From: Patellaria atrata CBS 101060
Lineage: Eukaryota > Ascomycota > Dothideomycetes > Patellariales > Patellariaceae
Direction: 5' to 3'
Assembly (NCBI GenBank): GCA_010093705.1
Contig: MU006089.1
Coordinates: 1,594,486-1,658,485, forward strand
DNA: 64,000 nucleotides
Shown here: positions 10,529 through 24,400 of the stretch, one piece after another
Numbering within the stretch: the first letter of the stretch is position 1
Layout: each line of letters starts with the position of its first letter
The notes under the pieces: generated by a model
What the model was told of the DNA's origin: nothing
Databases searched by the model: none
Seen by the model: the letters and a program-made list of their open reading frames with translations, nothing else
Made by a program: the position numbers and the translations under genes

Positions 10529-12121
10529 ATGAGCAGCAAACCTAAATCCCGCTGGGCCGACGATGAAGACGATGCAGCAGTAGAAGCGCAACGGAAGCGC
10601 GAGAAGGAAGAGAAAAAGCGCGCAAAGCTCGAAAAGCAACGCAAGCAGGAGGAAGAGCTACGGCGGAAAGCGGAGGAGTCCACTCTCGCAGCAACGAGCA
10701 ACGGGACGCAAGACTTATCAGATAGGCCTGCAAAGAGACGGAAGACCTCGCCGGATGGCGAAGAAAAGCTCCTTGCGGAGAGACCCAGAAAGTTACTGCG
10801 GTACGCTGCTCCATCATGGGGCCCTTGCAGGAATGTCGAGAACTTCGAACGACTGAATCATATCGAGGAGGGGTCGTATGGATGGGTTTCAAGAGCTAGG
10901 GAAACCGCCACGGGTGAAATTGTTGCATTGAAGAAGCTGAAGATGGATAATACTGGTGACGGCTTTCCTGTTACTGCTCTACGTGAGATCCAGACCTTGA
11001 AGGCGTCGAGGCATCGCCATGTCGTAGATCTTCGGGAGATAGTTGTGGGAGAAACACTGCAAGAGTATGGTCATATCTTTCTATCAACAAGGTTAAGCTG
11101 CTGATCGTATGGGAGTGTCTTTCTCGTAATGGAATTCCTGGAACACGACCTTAAGACTCTACAGGAGGATATGGCAGAACCGTTTCTCCCGTCAGAGATC
11201 AAGGCACTTCTTCTACAGCTCACATCTGCAGTAGATTACCTGCATGATAACTGGATATTGCATGTACGTACTTAATTCCGCCAAACTGAAGCTGTTCTGA
11301 CTAGTATACAGAGAGATCTCAAAACATCTAACGTATAACGAGCACCACCCACCATATTGTAACACTTCTAATCAACCGGTAGATCCTCATGAACAACCGT
11401 GGCGAAATCAAAATTGCAGATTTCGGTATGGCACGGTACTTCAGCGATCCCCCACCTCCAAACCTGACCCAATTGGTCGTGACTCTCTGGTATCGTGCCC
11501 CTGAGCTTCTCCTCGGGGCCGAGAAATACGATACTGCCATCGATATGTGGAGTCTAGGCTGTATATTTGGGGAACTGCTAACCAAAGAGCCGCTCCTGCA
11601 AGGCAAAAACGAAGTCGACGAGCTGACCAAGGTACTCCATCTTTCTCTCGACCCACACCTGCAACTCTAACACGTCTTCCCAGATCTTCGAACTCTGCGG
11701 TATCCCAACCGAAGAAACCTGGCCCGGCTTCAAACGCCTTCCGAACGCACGCTCCCTCCGCCTTCCTCGCAACGACCGAGCCCTCGGCTCCGTCATCCGA
11801 GCCAAATTCCCCTTCCTTACTAATACCGGGACGCAACTGCTCTCCTCCCTCCTATCCCTAAACCCAACCAAACGGCCCTCAGCAAGCGAGATGCTCGCCC
11901 ACCCGTACTTCCGAGAAGATCCACGACCGAAAGCAACGGAGATGTTCCCCACGTTCCCGTCGAAGGCTGGACAGGAGAAGAGGAGGCGCAGAGCGAGCCC
12001 GAATGCGCCGAAGAGGGGTGATGCACCACGGTTAGGCGGTGAGGCGCTGGATTTAAGTGGTATCTTTGCGGGGAGGGAGGAGGAAGAGAGTGGAGCTGGA
12101 TTTCAATTGAGGTTGGTGTAA
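10529..12121 (+). CDS. Cyclin-dependent kinase, CDK11 (PITSLRE) type
   Basis: Exons 10529..11064, 11116..11263, 11312..11332, 11383..11631, 11684..12121, giving 463 aa. CDK11 kinases act in the nucleus in transcription and splicing control. The N-terminal 90 residues are a charged Lys/Glu coiled segment plus a KRRK nuclear signal. The kinase domain has [12 protein letters not shown] (Gly-loop), VALKKLKM (ATP Lys), the cyclin-binding helix PVTALRE in place of PITSLRE, and [15 protein letters not shown] (catalytic loop). It continues with ADFGMARYF (DFG), [15 protein letters not shown] and [13 protein letters not shown]. The tail [20 protein letters not shown] and the final GAGFQLRLV match the CDK11 C-terminal block. 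A 7-codon micro-exon (RDLKTSN) splits the catalytic loop. Confidence 0.92.
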
Positions 12122-12477
12122 TGAGTATATAGTGAGTTCAAAACGACAGAAGCGGGATATGTCCCGTCTCCTCTGTTGTGATATCTAGGACTTCATCGAA
12201 ATTAACCCAATAATTAACAGTCTCGTATTACTTGCTTAATGATCGCATAAAGGTCCAGAAATGCGCAGGGGAAGGATATGATGTGATCCGCTCAACCGCG
12301 TCCCGACTTAAGTTTCACACATAACGAAATTCACAACATCGTCAAGGAGATCTATTATAATTAACTAAAGAAATCAAATTATCAAAATCAGAGCAACGTA
12401 TCGTCAGGCATTGAAACAAAAAGGGCCACACCCATAACTCCTCCAACCGCAAGACAAACTAGAACTGAAATCTATTC
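12122..12477. other. Intergenic between convergent CDK11-like gene and NRPS
   Basis: 356 bp, AT-rich, carrying the two 3' untranslated ends. No gene or repeat seen. Confidence 0.5.
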
Positions 12478-15400
12478 TCAAACATTCTCATTCTCGATCA
12501 ATTCCGTCAAGATATCTCCCACTCCTTGAGTCAATTTCTCCGCTCCACCTATATCTAACATTTCTTCCGGCGCAAAGACACCAACATCGAGTCCGCCATC
12601 GCGGATAGTCGCTTCGATGTCAACGGAACGCTATAACATGCCGATCAGCAAATCATTCTTGGTATGATAGAGGTTGAAGACTCACCAAAAACGCATCCCG
12701 AACCAGATTTTTCTTCATCTCTTCGAACTCGGTGAACTGAGTTCCGCTGCTGGGTTCAACAACCCGAGCATATCTCTTCCTTGTCTCCTTTCTCCTATCA
12801 GTGTCTTCGTAAACTACTATCCCCTCTTCTATGTTTTCCTCTACATCCTCTTCGGGTAACTTCAAGAAGTTTACTACAACGTCGACCTTTATTCCGGTCC
12901 ACTCGCGTATTTCCCACAGTCCTACACCCGCATTTTCCTCTCCGCTGACTTTTTGCAAATCGTCTTGAACCGCTTTTGCGATTTGGGCGAGAGTCTCTGG
13001 CCCAGTACTGATACGCAGCGGCACAATATTTAGGGTCGGGAAAGGGAGGCCGGACAGATCTCCATCAGCGATGACGTGAGCACGGTTGGCAAGATATATG
13101 CCTATGACAACGTCCGTACTCGAGGTGTCACTAGACACTCGCATTATATGCGCTCTAGCATACACGGCAAGGAAAAGAGCTTGTACACTGACACCCTCTT
13201 TTCTCGCTAGGGTTTCTAGTTCCGCACCTTTAGATAAGAGACGAGGGATATGCATCTCTATCCTTCTAGACCTCGTACTCAGGGGCTGTGGGGCGAAAGG
13301 CTCATTTTGCGCGTTTTTGAGGTAGGAGGACCAGAACGCACGGCGAGCCTGCATTGCGTCTGGCTTGTGGGTGAGAGTAAGGAATTGCTTTGTGGACTCT
13401 AGAGTTGTTGATTGGAGCGATTGAGCCTCATTGCGGCAGAGTGCTTGGAGTCGTGAAACTATTATAGGAAGACTGACACCGTCGTAAAGAGCGTGATGGA
13501 TTTTAAGGGTTAGAGTCCAACCTTGAGGATTCTCCATGGCGTAAAGGCGGACAAGTGGTTGAAAAGACGGTGTGCTGTCTGGAGAGCCCTGGTGGAAGGT
13601 GCCGGCTACTTCTTTAAGGACCAGCTGGATGAGCGGAACTGAGCGGTCATTAGTAGCTACGAATAGGGTTCGAAGAATGGGAGTCTGTTGAACTAAAGAC
13701 TCCCAAGCCTTCTGAATCTGCTTGATGGTGATGTTTCTTTTGATTTGGTAGATGAATTCAGCGTAGAAGAGCTGTGCCTCAGTATTTTGCCAGTTTGAAA
13801 ACATGTAGGCCTGACCTGCGGTTGCTGGTAGCACGGTTTCGACATTGTCATCCGATAGCCCAGCGATGTGAACTATTTGCTTGATATTGATATCCATAAG
13901 CGCTCGAGATAATATCTTGTCTGGTGAGTCATTCGTCGTTGAAGGCTTTGATGAGTCTCCATCGATTATTTGTGCTATTGCTTGAATAGTGCCAGCTTTC
14001 AGCATCTCGCTAACACTAACTTTAATAGATTCCTTTCGAAGCAAAGATGTGACTTTGATGGCGCTGATAGAATCTAGACCCATGTTAAACACATCCATGT
14101 CCTTGGTGATCTCATTCTCTGGCATTTTTGAAACAGCGGACAATGCGGCTCTTATCGCTAACTCTGTATCTGTCCATTCTTCTGATGCAACAGAGTCGTG
14201 TCGGCGATTGCTTCCACCAATGCCATTGGTTTGAGGGTTATCCTCCTTGAAGGTAGGTAGGCCACAGACTGATACACCGGCATTATTGAATTCTAACGCG
14301 GGAGCAGTAACTTCTGAAATAATATTCTCCAGGACTACGTCAAGGCTGTGAAGCATCTTTGTGACTTCTTCCTCGTTGAAAACTTCATCCGAGCAAGCTG
14401 TTCGCCAGATCAAGCCTCCAGGAACCAATTCAGCTTCGACGCAAACAGGATACTCCACATCTGAAGCACCCCCAACTGATTCGTATAACGGCCCATAAGC
14501 ATATGTAGACACTTCTGGATGCTTCTGATAAATAAACAGTGAGTCAAATATGCCCTGTTTATGGCTTTTCATCATTGCTTGCGCCTTCCGCAGAGGAAAA
14601 TGCTGATACTGTCTGATGTTTGACATATTGTTTTGCATATACTGCAACATGTCCTTCCGCGATCCATGTAAGATTGAACGCACTGCGACGGTGTTCATAG
14701 TCGGGAAGATGATTTCGTTTGCATCTTCCCCGTCTCTACCGGAGAGTACGACTCCGAACACGATATCGAGCCGATGAGTAAAGGATGCGAGGAAAAATGA
14801 CCAACAAAGTTGGCCTACAGCTTGGAACGTGATACCTTCTCGTTTGCAGAAAGTATTGATAGCGTTTAAGTTGACGCTGCTCTGGTGTTCTTGTCTATGG
14901 ATCTTGGTACTCGAAATTTCCCCAAGTCTATTGCGAGGGAAGACTGTCGGGGTAGCCCCTGAAAGGAAGTCGCGCCAAAACTCATGTGCTTCGGAACGAG
15001 AAGAGTCCAATATCTCTTCAAGAATATTCTGGTAGCCAGTTCTTGCGATATTTTCCTCTTGGTAAGCTCTACTAACATCATGATGAAGCAGAGAGAGTGA
15101 CCATCCATCATAAAGCGAATGAGCAATCGAAATAATGAGTTGAGGTCCATCTACTGTCTGAATTAGGGTCAACTGGAAAAGTCTTCCCCTTCCATTCTCT
15201 TTTTCTGCATCTTCCCGAAGGGTTTCGATCAACTTATCAATGTCGTCCGTAGCTGCAAGATCTCGCGCCTCCCATGGAAGCTCTTGTTCTCCGTGCACTA
15301 TTTGAGCAAAAGATGTATCAATATCCGGGTCATCGATCCTCTCAAATGTAGTCCGAAGGATTGGAATATGATCCCAAACAACTTGCCATGCTTTCTTCAA

Positions 15401-18400
15401 CTTCTCTACGTCGGTCGAGGGAGAAAGTTTCAGAACATCATGGTTATAGTACCTCCTGAATCCAGAGTTGAGCATTTCTGCAACCATCCCTTCCTGTAGA
15501 GGTGTAGCGGGGAATATGTGCTCCACATCCTGCTCGATTTCACTGCCTCTTGATAAAGATTGACGTAGCTTTTCTTCATCTTCACGCAAGACTGAACCCT
15601 TTATTTGTCCTTGCTCATCTACATTTCGTTGCTTAGATGTGAGTTCCGCTAGTTGTGAGATTGTGGGAGCTCTCATGATTGCGCTAACAGACAGATTCAA
15701 TCCATGTTTCTTGAGGCGGGATGAGAGTTTGATTGCATCGATACTGTCCAGACCGAGCTCGAGGATAGACATGTGAGGACCGATTTCTTCTCTATCAGCG
15801 CCAGCTAAAGTCACTATTTCACTGCGTATTTGTTTAGCTTCGCTAGTCCAGTTGAAGTTTCCCGTTCCATTAACAGCTATTTCCATATCATTGCTGGATT
15901 TATGCTTGCTCGTAGAACGGTTATTGGAGACCGGGAGATCAAATGTCCTAGATATGCGCGCTTTCGGATCTTCTAGCAACGAGCACAACGCAACTTCAAA
16001 CTGTGAGAGAAGCTTATTCAGTGTAGCTTGATCAACAACGCGGCCCTGAGCCACAAGTGTCACAAAAAGAGCATTACCCTGTCTCTGTTCAACTTCAAGC
16101 GCGAGCGGATAATCTGCCTGAGGTTCTTCTTCCAAGGGAATCCAAAGATTCTCAATATCGCTATCCCCCGCCTTTTTAATAGCCTTCTGGAAAACAAACA
16201 ATGTGTCGAACAGGGAATTACCTGTAACTCGTTTACACCACTTCATAATGTTTCTTAAAGGTGTATGCTGAAAGGGGATAGCGGAAACATTGAAGTCGTG
16301 ACACTTCTGAATTGCTGAAAACCATTCGTCCTCGCGAGTTAGTTGGATGGAGAATGGGATGGTGTTGAACAATGGCCCAATGACCTGCTCAGCTCCTTCA
16401 AAGTCCATAGTTCGTCCAGACACGACCATGCCAACTGTCACCTCACTTTGTAGTAACTGAGATAGAACAGTCATCCATGCCGCTTGCACAATCGCTTGCG
16501 TTGTTACATTCAACGACTTTCTTATTGGCTCGAGTTTATCGAAGTTATGAAACTCTTTCGTCACCAACAGATCTTTCTCACAAACGTTTGGATTTTGAAC
16601 GGGAATTGGGTTGAAAGCTACCCCATCAAGATGTTTTGTCCAGAATGCTTCAGCGTCTCGAGTTTCACGCAATGGGCCGTACGGCAATGCTTCTTGGAAT
16701 GGCGGACCACATGTATCTAACAATTTGCCCCTGTAGACATCTTCAACAAGCTGTAGTATGCGTGGGAAGCTATTTCCATCATACAAAGCATGCATTAAGT
16801 GTACAGCAAGTACAATCTTTGAAGGCGCTCGGATGAGTACTAGTTCAAAAGGTCGTGTTATGGAGTTTCTGTTCGCTTGCCACCAATCCTGATGTTTGGC
16901 TATGAGGACTTGGTGAAGCCCACTGTCTTCCTCGATTCTAATGACGTTCCAAAGAAGCGGAGGATTACGTAAAGCGACTTGAACGTGACCATCGTCCGTT
17001 GGAACGAAGTACGTTCGTAAAATCTGAATGGAGTTGTATACCGACTGCCAACTCGTATGCAGGGTGTGAATATTGATCTCAATGTCAAGATTGAAATGGA
17101 ATGTATTAAAATATAATGGCTTATCGTTTTCTAGTGATCTCGAGATTATTCCTTGCTGTAATGGAGTGCACGGAGCTACACTTTCGATATCCATGGGATT
17201 CGCTTTGAGATAGCGAGCTGCAAAATTCTTGTATCGATGTTCACAAGCAGCAATTTGTTGCTTCGCTGTTGTAATGAACCCTTCATCAAAACTGGTTTGC
17301 CTTGAGGAGCTCAATGCCTTAGCAAGGCTCCTAATGGTCCCATTCTGCATTACGAGGGATGTCTGAGCATTAGGATAACCAGTATTCTTCAACTCTCTCG
17401 TGAAGCCGATTGCAGAAATTGAGTCAAGTCCAAGTTCGAAAATGCTTGAATATCTAGTGATCACCTCGACTTCCACCGCAGTCATTTTAGCCAAGATATC
17501 TCTAATCTTTTCCTCGTCAGGAGACCAGTTATTGTCTTTAGCAGATCCATGATTCGAGAGTTTCTGTAAGTCCTCGCTCGAGAGTGCATTGAACAGATCT
17601 TTCAACTTCCTTGAGTCGGCTTTGTTATTTGCGGATAGAGGCATACTCGTCAACGGGATAACATGTGTGGGTACCATGTATACCGGAAGCCTAGCACGAC
17701 AAGTATCTTGCACTTCATCTACAATTTCAATTGCCTGATAGTCGATTTCTGGCTCAGTTTGTTTTCCATTATGTCTCCAGTCAGAAGTTACCACGAAAGA
17801 AACAAGTTGTTCGCGTTGTTGCTTTGGATGTTTAAGAACAAGTGTAGCAAGTTCCGTAACATCTTGAGTTCCTTGCTTGATCACACTGTTGATCTCTCCA
17901 ATCTCTAGACGTTGCCCACGAAGCTTGACTTGATCATCTATACGGCCTAGGAAGTCAAAGGTGTTGTCATACAGTATACGGACCAAATCTCCAGTTCGGT
18001 ACACGCGTTCACCATATTTCTCGAGAGTAGGAAAGCGTTCTTTGGTCAAGTCTGGCCGGTTCAAGTAACCCTTACCAACAAGCTTCCCAGATACACACAG
18101 TTCTCCAACAGCCCCGCGTAATACAGGTATCTGTGTCCCCGGGTGAAGGACGTATGAACCTACGTTCAAGAACTGTGGCCCAATATTCGAAGGTTTCCCG
18201 TTGACTGGAACTTCCGGGTACATCGTGACACCAATTGTAGTTTCTGTGGGGCCATATCCATTGTGTATTGCTCCCTTAGGACCCCATATATCAAGAATCT
18301 CTTGCTTTAATTGTTCTCCACCCGTAATAAAGACACCGCTGCAAAGGGCCGGGACATCATCAGGGTGGATGATTTTAGCAAGACTTGGAGTCAAGTCAAG

Positions 18401-21400
18401 ATGCGTAATTTTGAGTTTCCTTATGGTTCCAGGAAGATCTTCAAAAATTACGTCTCTCGGAGCAGACACTACTCTAATACCAATGGACCAAGACCAGAAC
18501 TGCTCGAGAATGGAAACATCAAAGTGGAACGAAGCGAACTGGAGCCAACGAGAATCCTCAGTAGTACGATGACCAAAAATCCGTTTAAACGAAAGCAATG
18601 CTTGGACAGCATTCTCATGGGTAAGCTCACAACCTTTGGGGGTTCCAGTTGTACCTGAAGTGTACAAACAATAGCTAAGGTCTTGCGGGCTCACTTCTCT
18701 AGACAGTTGAGGTGGGTCTGATGAAAAATCTTGCCATGGCCAATGGTCAAGATTGATGACAGGTGTACTAGCTTCAGTAATGATGTCCTTCGATAGACTT
18801 TCCAGAGACAGAACCAGGACAGCTTTGGAATCTTCCAAGATATATCTCTTTCGAGCTTCAGGTGCTGTTGGATCTAGTGCTACGAAAGCACACCCAGCTT
18901 TCAAAATTCCAATCATGGCAAAAGATGCTTCCGGACATTTTTCAAAACAAATTGCGATGAGTTTACCGGGCTCGACCTGTCTGTCTCCGACCAGTAGATT
19001 TGCGATCTGATTGCAAATCTCATCCAGCTCGCGATATGTCCAGGTCCGACTGATTACTTGTCCATCATGGACGCTAGTTGCGAACTCGAAGGCCACCTTT
19101 TGCGGCGATTTTCGAGCTGTATGCTCTACAAATTGATGTAGCTGTTCTACCTCAGACATTAATTCCGGCTCTCGAGCTGGTGTGACCGAAAGAATAGAAC
19201 TATCGTCCACATACGCGCCATTTGTTTCCCCGTTTGGCGTTGAAACTAGATGCATGAATGTTCGTTCATATTGTCTCAGGAGCAACTCAGCTTGTTCCTT
19301 TGGTAGTAAGTCTGAAGTAAATGTCAAACGAAGTCTAAGCTCATCATTAGAGATAGGTTCAAGCTCTAGAGATACAGCGTAGTCTGCTGTGGCTTCCTCT
19401 TCGAGTAGCTCCCACTGCTTCGAGCGGCTTTCGTCTCCGGATATCTTCTGGTATGCAAATATGGTATCAAAGAGCGGAACATCTGTGTGATTAGCCCATC
19501 GTTGAATTTTATTCAAGGGTGTAAATTGATAATTTTGAACTGAGACGTTGAAATGCATCATGCTATCGAGTAATTCCCGATTGCTCTGTCTGTTCTTCGC
19601 AGAAACTGGGATCGTCGTGATACAGGGAATGGCTGCAGATTCCGCTCCATCAATAGTTCGGCCAGACAAGACAACACCAAACGTTACTGATGGTTCTCCA
19701 ATATAAGAGGACAGTATACGGGCCCATGCTGCTTGACCAGCAGCTTGAATTGTGATGTTTGCCTCTCGACACGCAGCTTCGAGATCGCTCTTCTTCCGCG
19801 AGCATACTCTCACGGCTACTTCAAACTTTCGTACATCGACTTTCAGGGGTGACATGTTTGGGAATCGGTTTATAAGTATGTCACTACTTATATCTTTCCA
19901 AAACTGTTTCTGGTCTTCGGTCTCAGACGTTCCGGCGTGTAGAATAGTGCCTAGGACAGGCTCGATCGGATCAAGTTCTGGCAATTGTTCGTTGTGACAC
20001 ACTAGCGCAAGGTCGTCTAGTATCATGCTCAGACTTCGTGCATCGTATAAAGCATGTAACATGGAGAGATCAAAGACTAGTTGATTGTCGATGTGATGGA
20101 TCACAGACCGCCATGGTGGTAGGTGTATACTATCTAAAACATGGGCTGCTGAGTTCTCCCTCCACCGACGGACATCAAATTTTCCATCATCTTCTGATGA
20201 TAGAACATCCACTGGTGTTTTGACGACACCTGGTTGGTAGGTGACCATAACAAATTGCGCTTCAGGATCGTTAATATTCGTAAATCCAGTTCTTAGTATC
20301 TGGTATCTTTCGACGATCTTTTCAAATGCTCCTTGCAAGATCTCCCCCGTCAGCCCCTCTGGGACTTTGAACTGTACAGAATTGTAGTAGCGAAGTCCAC
20401 CAGATTGAAGGAACTGCGCAAGGATACCTTGCTGAAGAGGAGTACATGGAAAGATACTCTCGACGTCCTCTTTCTGTATCTTATATGTCTGGTAAACAGG
20501 ATGAGAAAACTTTTCGTGGAAACCTTGGAAATCAAACGTGGGCTGGAATTCGGCGCTAACATCAACTCTATCGTTCAGAAATTTCACAAGGTCAGCAATT
20601 TTCGGGTGGGATAAGACATCCGCTGCGGACACTTTGCGGCCTGATTCTCTCAAGCGACTAGCAATTTGAACTGCGCTTATGCTGTCCAATCCTAACTGGT
20701 ATATTGTTTGAGACTTGATGATTCGTTGACTTGAAATGGGAGATAAATCAGTTAGGATATCGCGTAGAGCGGATTCATCTTGAGACCATTGGGATTCGAG
20801 ATTATCCTCGTCTTCGTCTCGGTCTTCGTCCTTGTATTTTTCTCGGAATAACTCGTTGAGGGCCTTTCTATTGACCTTCCCAGCAGCAGAAAGGGGGAAA
20901 CTTTCGACAAAGATAAAGAAGTTCGGCACCATGTACGATGGTAGAAGTTTACGGCAAACATTGGCGATAACTTTCTTAATCGTCGATTCGTCTGATCGTC
21001 CAACATCTCGTTTGGTAGTCAGAAACGTGACGAGTTGCTCTTTTGAATCATCAGATATGCGGGACAAGATTGTGGTAACGTCTTTAACCGTGGGGGTGGC
21101 TTTCTTAACAACGTTGCTAATCTCGTCAAGTTCCACACGGAGACCGCGAATCTTGATCTGATCATCGGAACGGCCAATCCATTCAATTGTGCCATTGCTT
21201 AGCATGCGGGCGAGATCTCCAGACTTGTAAAGTCGTCTCTTATCGCGAGTTATGAAAGCGGAGTTTGTCAACTTATCATTAGCATGATACTCTCTAGCAA
21301 GCTGAGCGCCTCCGATGTACAACTCCCCTATGCCCAGCTTTGGTACGAGCAGACGACCGTCTTTAGATAGAATATGGAAACTTGTACTCGGGAAGGGATT

Positions 21401-24400
21401 TCCTATGACTGAGGGTTTCACCTCCTTCGTGACTGGAAAGATTGTACAACAAAAAGCGGCTTCCGTAGGACCGTAGGAATTCACACATATGTCCTCCCAT
21501 TCGTCGATCAATTGTTGAGACATGGTTTCTCCAATGCAATAGAGGTATTCTACACTCGGTACAGCTGATCGACGTAAACCTCTTGCTACAGAGGGAGTCA
21601 GATCTAGCATGGTGATCTTCGTCGAATTTATGATCCCGCTCAAATCATTCAACATTGCATTCTGAGTTGCAGCACATAGAGTAAAACCATACGACCATGC
21701 CATGAAACAATCGTAGTAGCACATATCGAAGGTGATTGCCGCAAATTGTAGGAGTCGAGAATTTTTACGCCATGGAACAATGGACCTTGAGTTCTCGATG
21801 GTCTGCACGGGGCTGCGGTGTTCCACGCTGACAGCCTTGGGTTTCCCAGTCGATCCAGATGTATACAAACGGTATGCTAGATTACTAGGCTTCAGGCCTC
21901 GAATATTGACGTTATCTTCTGGTTGAGATTGCACCTCGTCCGCATTGATTAAGAGAATCTGGTCTGACCAGCTAATATCAACCTGGCCAGAGAAGAGCAT
22001 TACTTTCGCTTTAAGCTCTTCCACCATCATAGCTTTTCTTTCTGCCGGAAGGTTAGGATCAATTGGGGTGAACGCACCACCGGCCTTTAGAATACCAAGC
22101 ACGCATGCGTAATATAGTGGACTTTTGGGCAAGCAGATAGGAACTGCTTCATCCACCTGTACATCCCTAGAACATAGAGCATGTGCAATTTTGTTGGCAT
22201 ATCGATTGAGTTCGTCAAACGTCCAATGAGTTGAGGAACCATTGTCGTGTTGAAAACTTAGTGCCAATGTGTTCGGGAATTCTTGAACATTATTCTCGAA
22301 CGCTGAGTGCAAAAGATATCCCGTCTTCGGCTCCAGCATCGTGAAATCCGAATTAGCTATAGAGCAAAGATTCTGTTGGAGGTCCGGGAAATCCAAGACA
22401 TCCCCCTGAGGATATTTCACACACGATGTCAGTGCTGCAGCGTAGGTGTGAAATATATTAGTGATGTCGGTATCGCTGATGATAGAACTTCCACAATATC
22501 AGTAACAGGAACAGTGATGATTGAAAAAAACTCACTTGTGATAATGTAGGCTAAGGATTAGCCTGTTATCATTACGATTAGGAGCTAACTCGCAGACCAG
22601 AGGGAACTATTGTACGATTAACGATGCTGCTCAAAGTTAAAAAGGGATACTCACGTCCATCTCCCCCACATCTTCCACAAGTGTCCAAATATTTTTGTCT
22701 AATGGCCGAGAAGGTTTCTGTAAAATAAAAAGGGTATCAAAAAGGCGTTCGCCGTCCTTTACAAGTCTATTTTGAATGTGCCGAAGAGGTGTCAACTGGA
22801 AAGGTAAAGATTGAATATTAAGTGTGTGAAGAGTGTTCACCAAATCCACATTTTTCCGATGTAGATTGAGATCAATTCGGACAGGTAAGGTATTAAAGCA
22901 AGGAGCAACTAATCGTTCGAGATCGTCAATTGGCAATGCGCGACCACTAACGACATTACCAAAGCAGATATCGCTCTCCCCGATATAGATGGAAAGTATT
23001 TGTACCCAAGCAGCTTGAGCTAGTGCTAAAAGGGTGCAAGAGAAGCGCTGACAGTATGCGTCAAGGCTATCCAGTGGAATACATATATCTCCCGTGTATG
23101 ATTTTCGAGATCTAAGGTTCTTCCGCGCGGAGAGTGATTTACCATGTAGGGGAGGGAAAACACTGGGTTCGAAGTCTTGCAATAAACTAGTCCAATAAGT
23201 TGCTGCTTCTTCTCTATCAAGGGAAGTAACCTCCTCCATGAACGGTCCATACGATACAGGCTTTGGCAATTCTCTATAGGAATATACCTGCTCTACCTCG
23301 TAGAGTAGTTGTTCAATAGCAATTCCATCATATAGAGCATGATGACAGCTGAATAACACAAAGTTTTGATCTTCTGTGGTGATTCCCGTAAGACTATACG
23401 GTGGTTCGAGAGCGTCGAATTTAGAGGCGATAACATGCTCCACGAGCTTCTCAACCGTGTCATCTAAATCATTGGACTTCAGAACTAGCTGATTATATGT
23501 GATTCTAGAAGCGGATAATACCACTTGTGCAAATGCGTAGTATCTGTTATTCGTGGGATAGAATACTGTGCGAAATATCTCGTGTCTTTCCATTACTGAG
23601 ACCCATGCATTCAGCAAGACTGAGTTATCCCCTTTCGCTAGGAAGAGCATACGGTTGCGGTAATTCGCCACAGATCCGGAGGAAGTAGCAGATAACATAG
23701 CTTCTTGAAGAGGCGTGCAGGGTAAAACTTTCTGGACCGGTTTACTAAGTTCCTCAAATTTTCTAAGTATGGAGTCAATATCACGCTTCTCGAAAACCTG
23801 CTTCAAACTAAATTCTCCTATAGGTGTACTCGTCTCTTGAAGTCCTAATTTAACGTTGAGTTGCGCGATAGTAGGATCCTTGAGGATTGTGGATACAGGA
23901 GCTGACCTTCCCAGCTGACGTTTGATTTCCCTTGAAATGGAAATCGCAGATATAGAGTCGAGACCAACGCTAAACAACGATGATCTACGTTTGATATGAT
24001 TAGGAGAAACCTTGACTACACCTGCTATGAGTTTAGCAAGATCACGCTCTCCGTTTGACCAGGTTTCCGAATCATCGACTTCAGTATTATCGCCAGAAAC
24101 CGCATCAACATAATTCTGGTCGAGATTCCTGAACTCTGCTATCAACTTCCGCTTATCTATTTTGCCTTGCGTTGTCATAGGCAATTTTGAAACTGGGATG
24201 AGACTACTTGGGACCATGTACGTTGGTAGCTTCGCTCGTAAGGATTCGTAGAGACATTTGAGTAGCGTCTGTATCGTCTCGCTCAGCTGAACAATTGAAA
24301 AGTGTTCTGAAATCGACTTGGAAGAAACCCAAAAGGTGATCAATCTCTGGGGTTTGGCATTCTCTGAGATGAGCAAAGTTACGCAGTCATCAACGCTTGT

